This document shows positions 14,837 to 23,062 of a DNA stretch of 64,000 nt, in pieces. Source of the stretch: Gordonia mangrovi (GTDB lineage: Bacteria > Actinomycetota > Actinomycetes > Mycobacteriales > Mycobacteriaceae); NCBI RefSeq assembly GCF_024734075.1, contig NZ_CP102850.1, forward strand, positions 4,526,001 to 4,590,000, in the 5' to 3' direction. Under the pieces are notes generated by a model, which worked only from the letters and a program-made list of their open reading frames with translations, ran no database searches and had not been told where the DNA came from. Made by a program: the position numbers and the translations under genes. How positions within the stretch are numbered: position 1 is the first letter of the stretch; every line of letters starts with the position of its first letter.

Positions 14837-15802
14837 ATGACCGATCGGTCCGAGTCCCCGCAGCCGCGGTCGTCCACCACGCTGGGCGACGGACTACTCG
14901 ACGACTTCACCACCCACCTGCGCTACGAGAAGGGTCTGAGCGAGCACACTGTGCGCGCCTACGTCGGTGACGCTCGTGGTCTCGTCTCGTTCGCTGGAGC
15001 GCGGGGGGTCGCGATCACCTCGATCGATCTGGCGCTGTTGCGTGCATGGCTGGCCGAACACACCCGCCGCGGAGCGGCACGGACCACGGTCGCGCGGCAG
15101 GTCTCGTCGGCGAAGACGTTCTGCGCGTGGGCTGCTCGCGAAGGTGTGGTGGCGAGCGACCCGGCCACCCGGTTGCAGGCGCCGAAGGCGCACCGGACGT
15201 TGCCCACCGTGCTCGCGCCAGACCAGGCAGCGGCGGCCCTGACCGCCGCGTCGGCCGTCACCGGCGACGCCGACGCCGACGCCGAACCAATCGACTCGGC
15301 CGTCGCGATGCGCGACACGCTCATCCTGGAATTGCTGTACGCCAGCGGTATCCGCGTCGGCGAGTTGTGCGGACTCGACATCGGTGACGTCGACACCGCT
15401 CGCAGGGTGCTGCGGGTGATCGGCAAAGGTGACAAGCAACGATCGGTGCCTTACGGCGACCCGGCGGCCCGCGCCGTACAACAGTGGCTACGCCATGGAC
15501 GTTCGGTGCTCGCGGGTGCGCGATCCGGCGACGCCTTGCTGCTCGGCGTCAAAGGCGGCCGCCTCAATCAGCGCATGGCGCGGAGCGTTGTGCATCGCGC
15601 AGTGCAGGCCGCGGGGGCGCCCGACATCGGCCCGCACGGCCTGCGGCACAGCGCGGCCACGCATCTGCTCGAGGGCGGAGCCGACCTGCGCGTCGTTCAG
15701 GAACTCCTCGGCCACTCGTCGTTGGCGACCACCCAGATCTACACCCACGTCAGCGTGGAACGGTTACGGGCGGTCCATCGGCAAGCCCACCCGCGGGCCT
15801 GA
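14837..15802 (+). CDS. xerC: Site-specific tyrosine recombinase XerC
   Basis: A 321-residue tyrosine recombinase that, with XerD, resolves chromosome dimers at dif. The N-terminal SAM-like domain (22-110) precedes the catalytic domain with R173 (ASGIRVGEL), the basic GKGDKQRSVP, H267 and R270 (HGLRHSAATH), H293 (LGHSSLATTQ) and nucleophile Y302 (IYTHVS). All expected residues are present. ATG at 14837 gives a normal-length protein. Its last 53 bases overlap the end of the convergent M23 peptidase gene. Confidence 0.94.
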   Translation: MTDRSESPQPRSSTTLGDGLLDDFTTHLRYEKGLSEHTVRAYVGDARGLVSFAGARGVAITSIDLALLRAWLAEHTRRGAARTTVARQVSSAKTFCAWAAREGVVASDPATRLQAPKAHRTLPTVLAPDQAAAALTAASAVTGDADADAEPIDSAVAMRDTLILELLYASGIRVGELCGLDIGDVDTARRVLRVIGKGDKQRSVPYGDPAARAVQQWLRHGRSVLAGARSGDALLLGVKGGRLNQRMARSVVHRAVQAAGAPDIGPHGLRHSAATHLLEGGADLRVVQELLGHSSLATTQIYTHVSVERLRAVHRQAHPRA

Positions 15803-16355
15803 GCGCACCTGCCTCGACCGGCTTGAGCCGCACCCGCACCGCACCGAGCAACGCCATCGGATTGAGGTACACCGCCGCGTGTCCGCTGCCGCGCCGCGCA
15901 CCCCAGTGCAGGCACGCCACCGCCGGACACCCCGGGTGGCCCGCCACCACGACACCGATCACGGTGCCCCGACGCACCGACTGGCCTTCGCGTACCGACG
16001 CCCGCACCGGCTCGTAGGTGGTGATCATGTCGTCGGTGTGCCGGATCGAGACGACCGGACGCCCGGCGACCTCCCCGGCGAACCGGACGCGCCCGTCACC
16101 GGCCGCGCGCACCGCAACCCCCGGCGCCGCGCTCAGATCCACTCCGCGATGGCCGGGTAGCCAGCGTTGCGCCGGTGGGTCGTAGCCGCGGACCACTGCC
16201 GCCGGGGTGAGTGGTGCGACAAAGCGCGTGTCGTCGCCGAATGCAACCGCAGGCAGCAGCCACACCAGCAGGGTGACCACACAGAGTTCACCGACGGCCG
16301 CGATCAGCAGTCGCGTGGCGGGCGACCATCGGAATCGGGGCGACGTGGGTGTCAT
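15750..16355 (-). CDS. M23-family metallopeptidase-like exported protein
   Basis: A 201-residue protein in the Rv2891 position. An N-terminal hydrophobic segment (about 15-39, LLIAAVGELCVVTLLVWLLP) acts as signal or anchor. The lysostaphin-type fold follows with H69 and D73 in GHRGVDL, the GDGRVRFAGEVAGRPVVSI core and CLHWGARRG with H150. In most M23 enzymes this last motif is HxH; here the first histidine is Cys, leaving the zinc-binding second one. A role in cell-wall peptidoglycan hydrolysis or in binding without cleavage is plausible. ATG at 16355 is preferred to an upstream start that would only add a charged tail. Confidence 0.8.
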   Translation of the reverse strand: MTPTSPRFRWSPATRLLIAAVGELCVVTLLVWLLPAVAFGDDTRFVAPLTPAAVVRGYDPPAQRWLPGHRGVDLSAAPGVAVRAAGDGRVRFAGEVAGRPVVSIRHTDDMITTYEPVRASVREGQSVRRGTVIGVVVAGHPGCPAVACLHWGARRGSGHAAVYLNPMALLGAVRVRLKPVEAGALRPAGGLADGPPVTVPR

Positions 16356-16435
16356 GTCTTTCAGACGCACGAGCGTCGCGGTTGGATCCACCTCTATCTG
16401 CGCGGCGCCGGCAATGACCGGTTCCGCCTACCGAG

Positions 16436-16455
16436 GGATCTGCGGCCGCAGATCC
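16436..16455. repeat. Perfect 20-base palindrome
   Basis: GGATCTGCGG and its exact reverse complement CCGCAGATCC are joined without a spacer, with a GCGGCCGC core. It lies between the divergent M23 peptidase and rpsB genes and could be a protein-binding site. Confidence 0.6.
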
Positions 16456-16635
16456 GGCAGGTCGTGTCCGCCGGCATCACGTCTGCGCGGACTCGAATGG
16501 ATAATCCGTCCCGCACCCGTCTCCGGTGATGTCGGCGGACAACGTTCGGGGTGGCCGGCCCGGTGGCGGGTTGCCGCGACAGCGTCGATCCCTGGTTGTC
16601 GGGGCGGCGGTCCGGCCTGGGAGCGGCGCCGGATT

Positions 16636-16665
16636 TTGGTTTTCCGCAGGTGACCGGCGTAAACT
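16636..16665 (+). promoter_or_regulatory. Candidate rpsB promoter
   Basis: TTGGTT (16636-16641), an 18-base spacer and TAAACT (16660-16665). Transcription from here gives a leader of about 200 bases ahead of rpsB, long enough for autoregulation by S2. The CGTCAC-CT-GTGACG dyad is inside it. Confidence 0.5.
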
Positions 16666-16869
16666 CGCTGACGCACCTCATCGCAGATCGATGGGGTGAC
16701 TTCGCGCGCCTGCGTAGCGACGCTTCGTCACCTGTGACGACGCGATCCACACCGCCGGGTGGGCGGTCCCGGGAGCGGCTCCGCTGCCATCGGGTCCACC
16801 ACGGCTGCAGGCGCCAGGGTCGGCATCAACCGGTGTCGACATCAACTGCACACAAAGGATAGTGACGAC

Positions 16870-17688
16870 ATGGCTGTCGTGACCATGAAGCAGCTGCTGG
16901 ACAGCGGCGCACACTTCGGGCATCAGACCCGCCGTTGGAACCCGAAGATGAAGCGGTTCATCTTCACCGACCGCAACGGCATCTACATCATCGACCTGCA
17001 GCAGACGCTGACCTACATCGACAAGGCGTACGAGTTCGTCAAGGAGACCGTCGCCCACGGTGGGACCGTGCTGTTCGTCGGCACCAAGAAGCAGGCGCAG
17101 GAATCGATCGCCGCAGAAGCGACCCGCGTCGGGATGCCGTACGTCAACCAGCGCTGGCTGGGCGGCATGCTCACCAACTTCTCGACCGTTCACAAGCGCC
17201 TGCAGCGCCTGAAGGAACTCGAGACCATGGAGCAGACCGGCGGTTTCGAAGGTCGCACCAAGAAGGAAATCCTCATGCTCACGCGTGAGAAGAACAAGCT
17301 CGAGCGCACCCTCGGTGGTATCCGAGATATGGCCAAGGTGCCTTCTGCTGTTTGGGTGGTGGACACCAACAAGGAGCACATTGCTGTCGGTGAGGCACGC
17401 AAGCTCAACATCCCGGTCATCGCGATCCTCGACACCAACTGCGATCCCGATCTCGTCGACTACCCGATCCCGGGCAACGACGACGCGATCCGCAGTGCCG
17501 CGCTGCTGACCCGCGTGGTCGCCTCCGCGGTCGCCGAGGGCGTGCAGGCCCGTGCCGGCCAGTCGTCGGACGACTCCAAGCCGGAGGCGGGCGGCGGCGA
17601 GCCGCTGGCCGAGTGGGAGCAGGAACTGCTCACCCAGGCCACCGCTCCGGCAGGTGGCGACGCCGGTTCCGCGCCGGCCGCCCAGTAA
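16870..17688 (+). CDS. rpsB: 30S ribosomal protein S2
   Basis: A 272-residue S2 protein with the canonical start AVVTMKQLLDSGAHFGHQTR, followed by NPKMKRFIFTDRNGIYIIDL, VNQRWLGGMLTNF, IPVIAILDTNCDPDLVDYPI and PGNDDAIRSA. An Ala/Gly/Glu-rich tail of about 45 residues follows the core, as in other actinobacteria. S2 joins the small subunit late and is needed for initiation. It is followed after 89 bases by tsf, with a strong hairpin in the gap. Confidence 0.97.
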   Translation: MAVVTMKQLLDSGAHFGHQTRRWNPKMKRFIFTDRNGIYIIDLQQTLTYIDKAYEFVKETVAHGGTVLFVGTKKQAQESIAAEATRVGMPYVNQRWLGGMLTNFSTVHKRLQRLKELETMEQTGGFEGRTKKEILMLTREKNKLERTLGGIRDMAKVPSAVWVVDTNKEHIAVGEARKLNIPVIAILDTNCDPDLVDYPIPGNDDAIRSAALLTRVVASAVAEGVQARAGQSSDDSKPEAGGGEPLAEWEQELLTQATAPAGGDAGSAPAAQ

Positions 17689-17714
17689 CCGGTCGCATCA
17701 TCTCACCCGGTCCT

Positions 17715-17746
17715 GATGCCGGTCGGGTTGCGACCCGACCGGCATC
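17715..17746 (+). terminator. Strong hairpin in the rpsB-tsf gap
   Basis: A perfect 14-base stem (GATGCCGGTCGGGT with ACCCGACCGGCATC) and loop TGCG. Only a CTCTCTCT tract follows, not a T-run. It may be a partial terminator, an RNA-processing site or a stability element that sets S2 to EF-Ts ratios. Confidence 0.55.
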
Positions 17747-17777
17747 GACCCACTCTCTCTAAGGAGGCTCGCCAACG

Positions 17778-18602
17778 ATGGCGAACTACACCGCAGCCGA
17801 TGTGAAGCGTCTCCGTGAGCTCACCGGCTCAGGAATGCTGGACTGCAAGAACGCGCTGGCGAACAACGACGGCGACTTCGACAAGGCCGTCGAGGAACTG
17901 CGCATCAAGGGTGCCAAGGACGTCGGCAAGCGCGCCGAGCGGTCCACCGCCGAAGGCCTCGTGGCCGCCAAGGACGGCGCCCTGGTCGAGATCAACTCCG
18001 AGACCGACTTCGTCGCGAAGAACGCCGAGTTCCAGGAACTCGCCGACAAGATCGTCGCCGTCGCCGCCTCCGCGAAGGCCACCGACATCGACTCGCTGAA
18101 GGCCGCGAAACTCGACGACGGCACCGTCGACGACGCCGTGCAGGCCCTGTCGGCCAAGATCGGTGAGAAGCTCGAACTGCGTCGCGTCGCCTACTACGAC
18201 GGACCGGTCGCGGTGTACCTGCACAAGCGGGCCTCCGACCTGCCGCCCGCCGTGGGTGTGCTGGTGTCCTACACCGGTGAGGGCGACGACGCGGCCGAGG
18301 CTGCGCGTGGTGCCGCCATGCAGGTCGCCGCATTGCGGGCGAAGTACGCCACGCGCGACGAGGTCCCGGCCGACATCGTGGAGAACGAGCGTCGCATCGC
18401 CGAGCAGACCGCGAAGGAAGAGGGCAAGCCGGAGCAGGCGCTGCCCAAGATCGTCGAAGGCCGCGTCAACGGCTTCTACAAGGACGTTGTGCTGCTCGAC
18501 CAGCCGTCGGTGCAGGACTCGAAGAAGACCGTCAAGGCTCTGCTCGACGAAGCCGGTGTGACCGTCAACGGCTTCACCCGCTTCGAGGTCGGTCAGGCCT
18601 GA
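17778..18602 (+). CDS. tsf: Translation elongation factor Ts
   Basis: A 274-residue EF-Ts, the nucleotide exchange factor for EF-Tu. The N-terminal UBA-like module is ANYTAADVKRLRELTGSGML followed by DCKNAL; the exchange region shows EINSETDFVAKNAEF, and VAYYDGPVAVYLHKR plus the C-terminal ALLDEAGVTVNGFTRFEVG complete it. ATG at 17778 has an ideal AAGGAGG 10 bases upstream. It is closed by a perfect 20-base-pair terminator hairpin at 18617-18658. Confidence 0.97.
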   Translation: MANYTAADVKRLRELTGSGMLDCKNALANNDGDFDKAVEELRIKGAKDVGKRAERSTAEGLVAAKDGALVEINSETDFVAKNAEFQELADKIVAVAASAKATDIDSLKAAKLDDGTVDDAVQALSAKIGEKLELRRVAYYDGPVAVYLHKRASDLPPAVGVLVSYTGEGDDAAEAARGAAMQVAALRAKYATRDEVPADIVENERRIAEQTAKEEGKPEQALPKIVEGRVNGFYKDVVLLDQPSVQDSKKTVKALLDEAGVTVNGFTRFEVGQA

Positions 18603-18616
18603 TCCGATCCCGAGCC

Positions 18617-18658
18617 ACAAGAACCCCGCATCACCGTTCGGTGATGCGGGGTTCTTGT
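18617..18658. terminator. Intrinsic-type terminator after tsf
   Basis: A perfect 20-base stem with a TT loop: left arm ACAAGAACCCCGCATCACCG, right arm its exact complement. The arm ends in TTCTTGT rather than a pure T-run. By symmetry it can work in both directions. It separates rpsB-tsf from pyrH. Confidence 0.85.
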
Positions 18659-18740
18659 CATGTCTGATGCACCGCATGTGGTCGATCACGTCATGCCGGG
18701 AAGTACGATGTTCAGCGAATCGAACAGTGGAGGAAGTTGG

Positions 18741-19481
18741 ATGAGCGAAACGCCCGCCCTGCCCGAGTCCGAGCGTCACGGTTTCACCCGGGTGCTGCTC
18801 AAACTCGGCGGTGAGATGTTCGGCGGTGGCGGGGTCGGACTCGACCCGGACGTCGTGGCCACGGTCGCCGACCAGATCGCCGAAGTGGTCGCGTCGGGTG
18901 TGCAGGTGGCCGTGGTCATCGGCGGTGGCAACTTCTTCCGTGGGGCCGAACTGCAGCAACGCGGCCTCGATCGCGCCCGGTCGGACTACATGGGCATGCT
19001 CGGCACCGTGATGAATTGTCTGGCCCTGCAGGATTTCCTGGAGAAGCGCGGCGTCACCACGCGCGTGCAGACCGCGATCACCATGGGCCAGGTCGCCGAA
19101 CCGTACCTGCCCTTGCGGGCGCAGCGGCACCTGGAGAAGGGCCGAGTGGTCATCTTCGGCGCCGGCATGGGTATGCCGTTCTTCTCCACCGACACCACGG
19201 CGGCACAGCGGGCGCTGGAGATCAAGGCCGAGGTGGTGTTGATGGCGAAGGGAGTCGACGGGGTCTTCGACGCGGACCCACGCACCGTGCCCGACGCGAA
19301 GATGTTCACCGAGATCACTCACCGCGAGGTGCTCGACAAGGAACTCAAGGTCGCCGATGCGACGGCGTTCAGTCTGTGTATGGACAACAAGATGCCGATC
19401 CTCGTGTTCAATCTGCTGGAGGAGGGCAACATCGCCCGTGCCGTCGCCGGTGAACGGATCGGCACCTTGGTCGCCACCTGA
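18741..19481 (+). CDS. pyrH: Uridylate kinase (UMP kinase)
   Basis: A 246-residue hexameric bacterial UMP kinase that phosphorylates UMP to UDP in pyrimidine synthesis. It shows KLGGEMFGGGG (phosphate loop; RVLLKLGGE), VVIGGGNFFRG, RARSDYMGMLGTVMN, QTAITMGQVAEPYLPLRAQ and ATAFSLCMDNKMPILVFNL. ATG at 18741 follows GGAGG at 18729-18733. The stop codon is the first TGA of a 17-base tandem repeat at 19479-19512. Gene order pyrH-frr-cdsA-rlmN matches the mycobacterial order. Confidence 0.96.
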   Translation: MSETPALPESERHGFTRVLLKLGGEMFGGGGVGLDPDVVATVADQIAEVVASGVQVAVVIGGGNFFRGAELQQRGLDRARSDYMGMLGTVMNCLALQDFLEKRGVTTRVQTAITMGQVAEPYLPLRAQRHLEKGRVVIFGAGMGMPFFSTDTTAAQRALEIKAEVVLMAKGVDGVFDADPRTVPDAKMFTEITHREVLDKELKVADATAFSLCMDNKMPILVFNLLEEGNIARAVAGERIGTLVAT

Positions 19482-19512
19482 GCGCAGTTGCATCATGAGC
19501 GCAGTTGCATCA
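19479..19512 (+). repeat. 17-base tandem repeat at the pyrH stop codon
   Basis: TGAGCGCAGTTGCATCA occurs twice in direct tandem, followed by TGA. The first TGA is the pyrH stop. A related GAGCGCAGTTG follows the lepB stop at 5109-5119. Confidence 0.7.
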
Positions 19513-19615
19513 TGACCACGATGGCCCGACGGCACAGCGCAGGCACGCTCACCGCAAGTAAACTCTCGTCACACCCACACCGCGCACATACGGACCGAGT
19601 AGATATAGGACGACG

Positions 19616-20173
19616 ATGATCGACGATGCCCTCCTGGATGCCGAAGAGAAGATGGAGAAGGCGGTCAATGTCGCCAAGGACGACATGGGTTCGATCCGCA
19701 CCGGCCGAGCCAACCCGGCGATGTTCAACAAGGTGCACATCGAGTACTACGGCGCACTGACCCCGATCACCCAGGTGGCCGGCATCAACACCCCGGAGGC
19801 GCGGCTGGTGGTGATCAAGCCCTACGAGGCGTCGACGTTGCGCGACATCGAGACCGCTATCCGCAACTCGGATCTCGGCGTGAACCCCACCAACGACGGC
19901 CATGTCATCCGGGTGGCGATCCCGCAGCTCACCGAGGATCGGCGCAGGGAACTGGTGAAGCAGGCGAAGAGCAAAGGCGAGGATGCGAAAGTCGCCATCC
20001 GCAACGTGCGCCGCAAGGCCGTCGACGAACTCAAGCGTATCCAGAAGGACGGCGAGGCCGGGGAGGACGAGGTGACGCGCGCGGAGAAAGAGCTCGACAA
20101 GACGACGGCCGGCTACGTCGCCCAGGTCGATGAACTGGTGAAGCACAAAGAGAACGAATTGCTCGAGGTGTGA
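19616..20173 (+). CDS. frr: Ribosome recycling factor
   Basis: A 185-residue RRF, which with EF-G splits post-termination ribosomes. The three-helix body shows EEKMEKAVNVAKDDMGSIRT, RANPAMFNKVHIEYYG, TPITQVAGINTPEARLVVI, IRVAIPQLTEDRRRELVKQ and RNVRRKAVDELKR. Length is typical. ATG at 19616 has TAGGAC upstream as a weak ribosome site. The stop overlaps the GTG of cdsA (GTGA at 20170-20173), so cdsA translation is coupled to frr. Confidence 0.97.
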   Translation: MIDDALLDAEEKMEKAVNVAKDDMGSIRTGRANPAMFNKVHIEYYGALTPITQVAGINTPEARLVVIKPYEASTLRDIETAIRNSDLGVNPTNDGHVIRVAIPQLTEDRRRELVKQAKSKGEDAKVAIRNVRRKAVDELKRIQKDGEAGEDEVTRAEKELDKTTAGYVAQVDELVKHKENELLEV

Positions 20174-21081
20174 GCACCGACCGCTCGCGCGCGTCGTCAC
20201 CGAAACCGATGGCCGCCGAATCCGCCGAGAGCCCGGACACCCCGGACGCGCCGACGACCAAGAAGTCGCGTGCCGGGCGTGACCTCCCGGCGGCACTCGC
20301 GGTCGGGTTCTCGCTCGGGATCTCGATCATCCTGATCCTGATCTTTGCGCCCAAGATCTGGTACGGGGTGGTCGCGGTGGCGTTCGCGATCGCCACCTGG
20401 GAGGTGTTCAAACGCCTCCGCGACGGCGGCTACCAGATCGCGTTCTGGCCGCTCGTGATCGGTGGTCAGGCCATCATCTGGTCTGGCTGGCCCTGGGGTA
20501 CCACCGGGGTGCTGACCGCATTCGTCGCCACCGTACTGGTGCTGATGGTGTGGATGCTGCTGGCCCAGGGCATCCATCACGCACCGGAACACTATCTCCG
20601 CAACCTGGCCGCCAGCGTGTTCGTCCTCGCCTGGCTGCCGCTGCTGGCGTCGTTCGGCGCGCAGCTCGTGGTGCAGGATGACGGTGCCGCGCGGGTGGCC
20701 ACGTTGATGGTGGTGGTGGTCTGCTCCGACGTCGGCGGCTACGGGTTCGGCGTGCTGTTCGGCAAGCATCCGATGGTGCCGGCCATCAGCCCCAAGAAGA
20801 GTTGGGAAGGCCTGATCGGTTCGCTTCTGGTGGGCACCGGCGGGGCGGTCGGCTGCGGGGTGCTGCTCCTCGACACCCATTGGTGGGTCGGGATGATCCT
20901 CGGCCCGGTACTGGTCGTCTGCGCCACCCTGGGCGACCTGGTCGAATCCCAGGTCAAACGGGATCTCGGCATCAAGGACATGGGCACCTTGCTGCCCGGG
21001 CACGGCGGCATCATGGATCGCCTCGACTCGCTGCTGCCGTCCGCTTTCATCGTCTGGGCGGTCCTGACCGCGCTGCTGTGA
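20170..21081 (+). CDS. cdsA: Phosphatidate cytidylyltransferase
   Basis: A 303-residue membrane enzyme that makes CDP-diacylglycerol from phosphatidate and CTP, the branch point for phosphatidylinositol, cardiolipin and phosphatidylethanolamine. After a polar N-terminus of about 35 residues come eight or so hydrophobic segments. The family signature near the C-terminus is KRDLGIKDMGTLLPGHGGIM with the DRLDS that follows. SDVGGYGFGVLFGKHP and SPKKSWEG are further conserved pieces. It is coupled to frr and converges on a LapA-like gene 12 bases after its stop. Confidence 0.95.
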   Translation: MSTDRSRASSPKPMAAESAESPDTPDAPTTKKSRAGRDLPAALAVGFSLGISIILILIFAPKIWYGVVAVAFAIATWEVFKRLRDGGYQIAFWPLVIGGQAIIWSGWPWGTTGVLTAFVATVLVLMVWMLLAQGIHHAPEHYLRNLAASVFVLAWLPLLASFGAQLVVQDDGAARVATLMVVVVCSDVGGYGFGVLFGKHPMVPAISPKKSWEGLIGSLLVGTGGAVGCGVLLLDTHWWVGMILGPVLVVCATLGDLVESQVKRDLGIKDMGTLLPGHGGIMDRLDSLLPSAFIVWAVLTALL

Positions 21082-21093
21082 CCAGCGCCGACG

Positions 21094-21516
21094 TCAGCGT
21101 TTCGCCCTCTTCAATGCCCGGCTGAGCTGCCACATCCGCAGACCGCCCGCAAAGGCGACGATCAACGCACCGGCTATCGCGGCAATCAGGAGACTGACCC
21201 CGAGCGGCAGGTTCACCTCCCAGAACAGCAACATGATGGTCTGGGACTCCAGGTTCTGCAGAATGAACACCAACAGCAGAATCGTGATCAGCGCACCGAT
21301 CACCAGACCGTAGAACGTCGCCCGGGTCCGCGTGTGCTCGACCTTTTTGATCTTGGTGCGCAGGTCGTCGCGCTCGGCCAGCAACGCCTGATGGTCGGTG
21401 TCCGCCTGGGGCTCCCCGTCTGCCTGATTCTCACCGAAGGGTTCCGGTGTATGCGATTGCCCGAGCGGGTCGCCCCCGCCGACCGGCTGATGCGGCTGCG
21501 GATCCGGATTCGTCAT
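21094..21516 (-). CDS. LapA-domain (DUF1049) membrane protein
   Basis: A 140-residue protein with a polar Pro/Gln/Asp-rich N-terminus (1-45), a short coiled-coil-like stretch (LLAERDDLRTKIKKVEHTRT), then two membrane helices at about 67-86 (FYGLVIGALITILLLVFILQ) and 97-120, and a basic end LSRALKRAKR. The NLESQTIMLLFWEVNLPLG between the helices is typical of the LapA/DUF1049 family, linked in E. coli to lipopolysaccharide assembly. In this organism, which is expected to lack LPS, the role is unknown. Confidence 0.85.
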   Translation of the reverse strand: MTNPDPQPHQPVGGGDPLGQSHTPEPFGENQADGEPQADTDHQALLAERDDLRTKIKKVEHTRTRATFYGLVIGALITILLLVFILQNLESQTIMLLFWEVNLPLGVSLLIAAIAGALIVAFAGGLRMWQLSRALKRAKR

Positions 21517-21534
21517 ACAACCATCATGACATGC

Positions 21535-21540
21535 GACAAT
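21535..21540 (+). promoter_or_regulatory. -10 hexamer for leaderless rlmN transcript
   Basis: GACAAT, then six bases, then the ATG at 21547. It is divergent from the LapA-like gene start at 21516, so the promoter occupies a 30-base gap. Confidence 0.45.
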
Positions 21541-21546
21541 GGCGCC

Positions 21547-22653
21547 ATGCCGTCATTGCCGCTCGTGTTCGATGCGCCCAAGCGCGGGCGTCCGCCCACC
21601 CACTTCGCCGACCTGGATCCCGAGGGAAGGGTGGCGGCGCTGGCAACGCTCGGTCTGCCGAAGTTCCGGGCCAATCAGCTGGCGCGGCAGTATTTCGGCC
21701 GGCTCAACGGGGACGTGGCCGAGATGACCGATCTGCCCTCGTCGGCGCGTGATGCCGTCGGCGAGACGCTCTTCCCGCCGCTGCTGTCGCCGGTCCGCCA
21801 CATCGCCTGCGACGACGGGGACACCCGCAAGACCCTCTGGCGACTGCACGACGGCACGCTGCTCGAAAGCGTGCTGATGCGCTACACCGATCGCAACACC
21901 CTGTGCATCTCGAGCCAGGCGGGCTGCGGCATGGCCTGTCCGTTCTGCGCGACCGGTCAGGGCGGTCTGGACCGCAATCTGTCGGCCGCCGAGATCGTCG
22001 ACCAGGTGCGGGCAGCGGCGCGTGCACTGCGCGATGGTGAATTCGGCGAGCCGGGCCGGTTGTCGAACATCGTCTTCATGGGGATGGGCGAGCCGCTGGC
22101 CAACTACAAGCGCGTGGTCAGTGCGGTGCGGCAGATCACCGCACCGGTGCCCGACGGTCTCGGGATCTCCGCGCGATCGGTCACCGTCTCCACCGTCGGA
22201 TTGGCCCCATCGATCCGACGCCTGGCCGACGAGGGACTCGCCGTGACGCTCGCGGTGTCGTTGCACACCCCCGACGACGAGCTGCGCGACACCCTGGTGC
22301 CGGTGAACAACCGGTGGTCGGTGGCCGAGGTGTTGGACGCGGCCCGCTACTACGCCGACACCACCGGCCGTCGGGTGTCGATCGAGTATGCGTTGATCCG
22401 GGACGTCAACGACCAGCCGTGGCGCGCGGACATGCTGGGGGAGAAGCTGCGTCGGGCGCTGGGATCGCTGGTCCACGTGAATCTGATCCCGCTGAATCCG
22501 ACACCGGGCTCGGAATGGGACGCGAGCCCGAAGCCGGTGGAACGTGAATTCGTCAGACGGGTACGCGAACAAGGTGTGTCGTGCACCGTCCGGGACACCC
22601 GCGGCCAGGAGATCGCCGCGGCCTGCGGACAATTGGCCGCGGAGGAACGCTGA
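21547..22653 (+). CDS. rlmN: Dual-specificity 23S rRNA/tRNA adenine-C2 methyltransferase RlmN
   Basis: A 368-residue radical-SAM enzyme that methylates C2 of A2503 in 23S rRNA and A37 in some tRNAs. The 4Fe-4S CxxxCxxC is C127-C131-C134 (AGCGMACPFCATGQGG). Other blocks are SVLMRYTDRNTLCISSQ, NIVFMGMGEPLANY, SLHTPDDELRDTLVPVN, VSIEYALIRDVND and a C-terminal VSCTVRDTRGQEIAAACGQL holding the catalytic Cys. ATG at 21547 matches the normal N-terminus; longer versions would run into the divergent gene. Confidence 0.95.
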   Translation: MPSLPLVFDAPKRGRPPTHFADLDPEGRVAALATLGLPKFRANQLARQYFGRLNGDVAEMTDLPSSARDAVGETLFPPLLSPVRHIACDDGDTRKTLWRLHDGTLLESVLMRYTDRNTLCISSQAGCGMACPFCATGQGGLDRNLSAAEIVDQVRAAARALRDGEFGEPGRLSNIVFMGMGEPLANYKRVVSAVRQITAPVPDGLGISARSVTVSTVGLAPSIRRLADEGLAVTLAVSLHTPDDELRDTLVPVNNRWSVAEVLDAARYYADTTGRRVSIEYALIRDVNDQPWRADMLGEKLRRALGSLVHVNLIPLNPTPGSEWDASPKPVEREFVRRVREQGVSCTVRDTRGQEIAAACGQLAAEER

Positions 22654-22660
22654 GCGAAGG

Positions 22661-22924
22661 TCAGTTCTTCCAGCGGCCGCGGCTGGTCCAGATCGGCTTC
22701 AGCAGGAAGAACGCGAGCACAGCGGCGAATCCGATGAGGTAGAGGTCCTCGATGTGGCCGGTGTGGTTGCCGATCATCATCGCCAGCAGCGCGAACACGC
22801 AGAACCAGCCGGCGATCATGAACGACTTGCGGGCCTGACCATGCCACCCGAAGCGGGCCGACGGCGCATCCGCGGGCTCGCGAACCCAGCCGGTGTCGAT
22901 CTGCTCAACCTCGGTGCTTGCCAC
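22661..22924 (-). CDS. DUF2631 family small membrane protein
   Basis: An 87-residue protein with a polar start (STEVEQIDTGWVREPADAPS), two predicted membrane helices (about 35-53, SFMIAGWFCVFALLAMMIG, and 59-75, DLYLIGFAAVLAFFLLKP) and a basic tail. It matches the DUF2631 family that sits next to rlmN in mycobacteria. No function is known. It is convergent with rlmN, with only seven bases between stops. Confidence 0.8.
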   Translation of the reverse strand: MASTEVEQIDTGWVREPADAPSARFGWHGQARKSFMIAGWFCVFALLAMMIGNHTGHIEDLYLIGFAAVLAFFLLKPIWTSRGRWKN

Positions 22925-23062
22925 GGTGGCTCCTCACTGTGCGTGCCGGTTACTGCGTGCCGGAGGCCAGAAGTCTGACGACCGGTAGTAGTTCGTGACA
23001 AGCATAACCGTAGGGCCTCGCGGGTGGCGCGGTGCCACCACGCGCGGACATCGCCGGGGTGA

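Larger units (their letters stand above)
16356..16869. other. 514-base intergenic region before rpsB
   Basis: No convincing gene is seen. The region holds a perfect 20-base palindrome (16436-16455), a candidate rpsB promoter (16636-16665), a CGTCAC-CT-GTGACG dyad (16726-16739) and a long leader that ends in a weak AAAGGA ribosome site just before rpsB. Confidence 0.6.

Noticed and set aside
14837..15802. Phage integrase and hence a prophage or integrative element
   Set aside because: The protein is the chromosomal XerC type, in its conserved place between viuB and rpsB, with no attachment-site repeats nearby.
18617..18658. Possible insertion-sequence end because of the perfect dyad
   Set aside because: No transposase or target duplication is near, and the position right after tsf is that of a terminator.
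17829..19535. 568-codon minus-strand open frame across tsf and pyrH
   Set aside because: It crosses the tsf terminator and two certain genes; its translation is His/Gly/Asp-rich shadow sequence typical of high-GC DNA.
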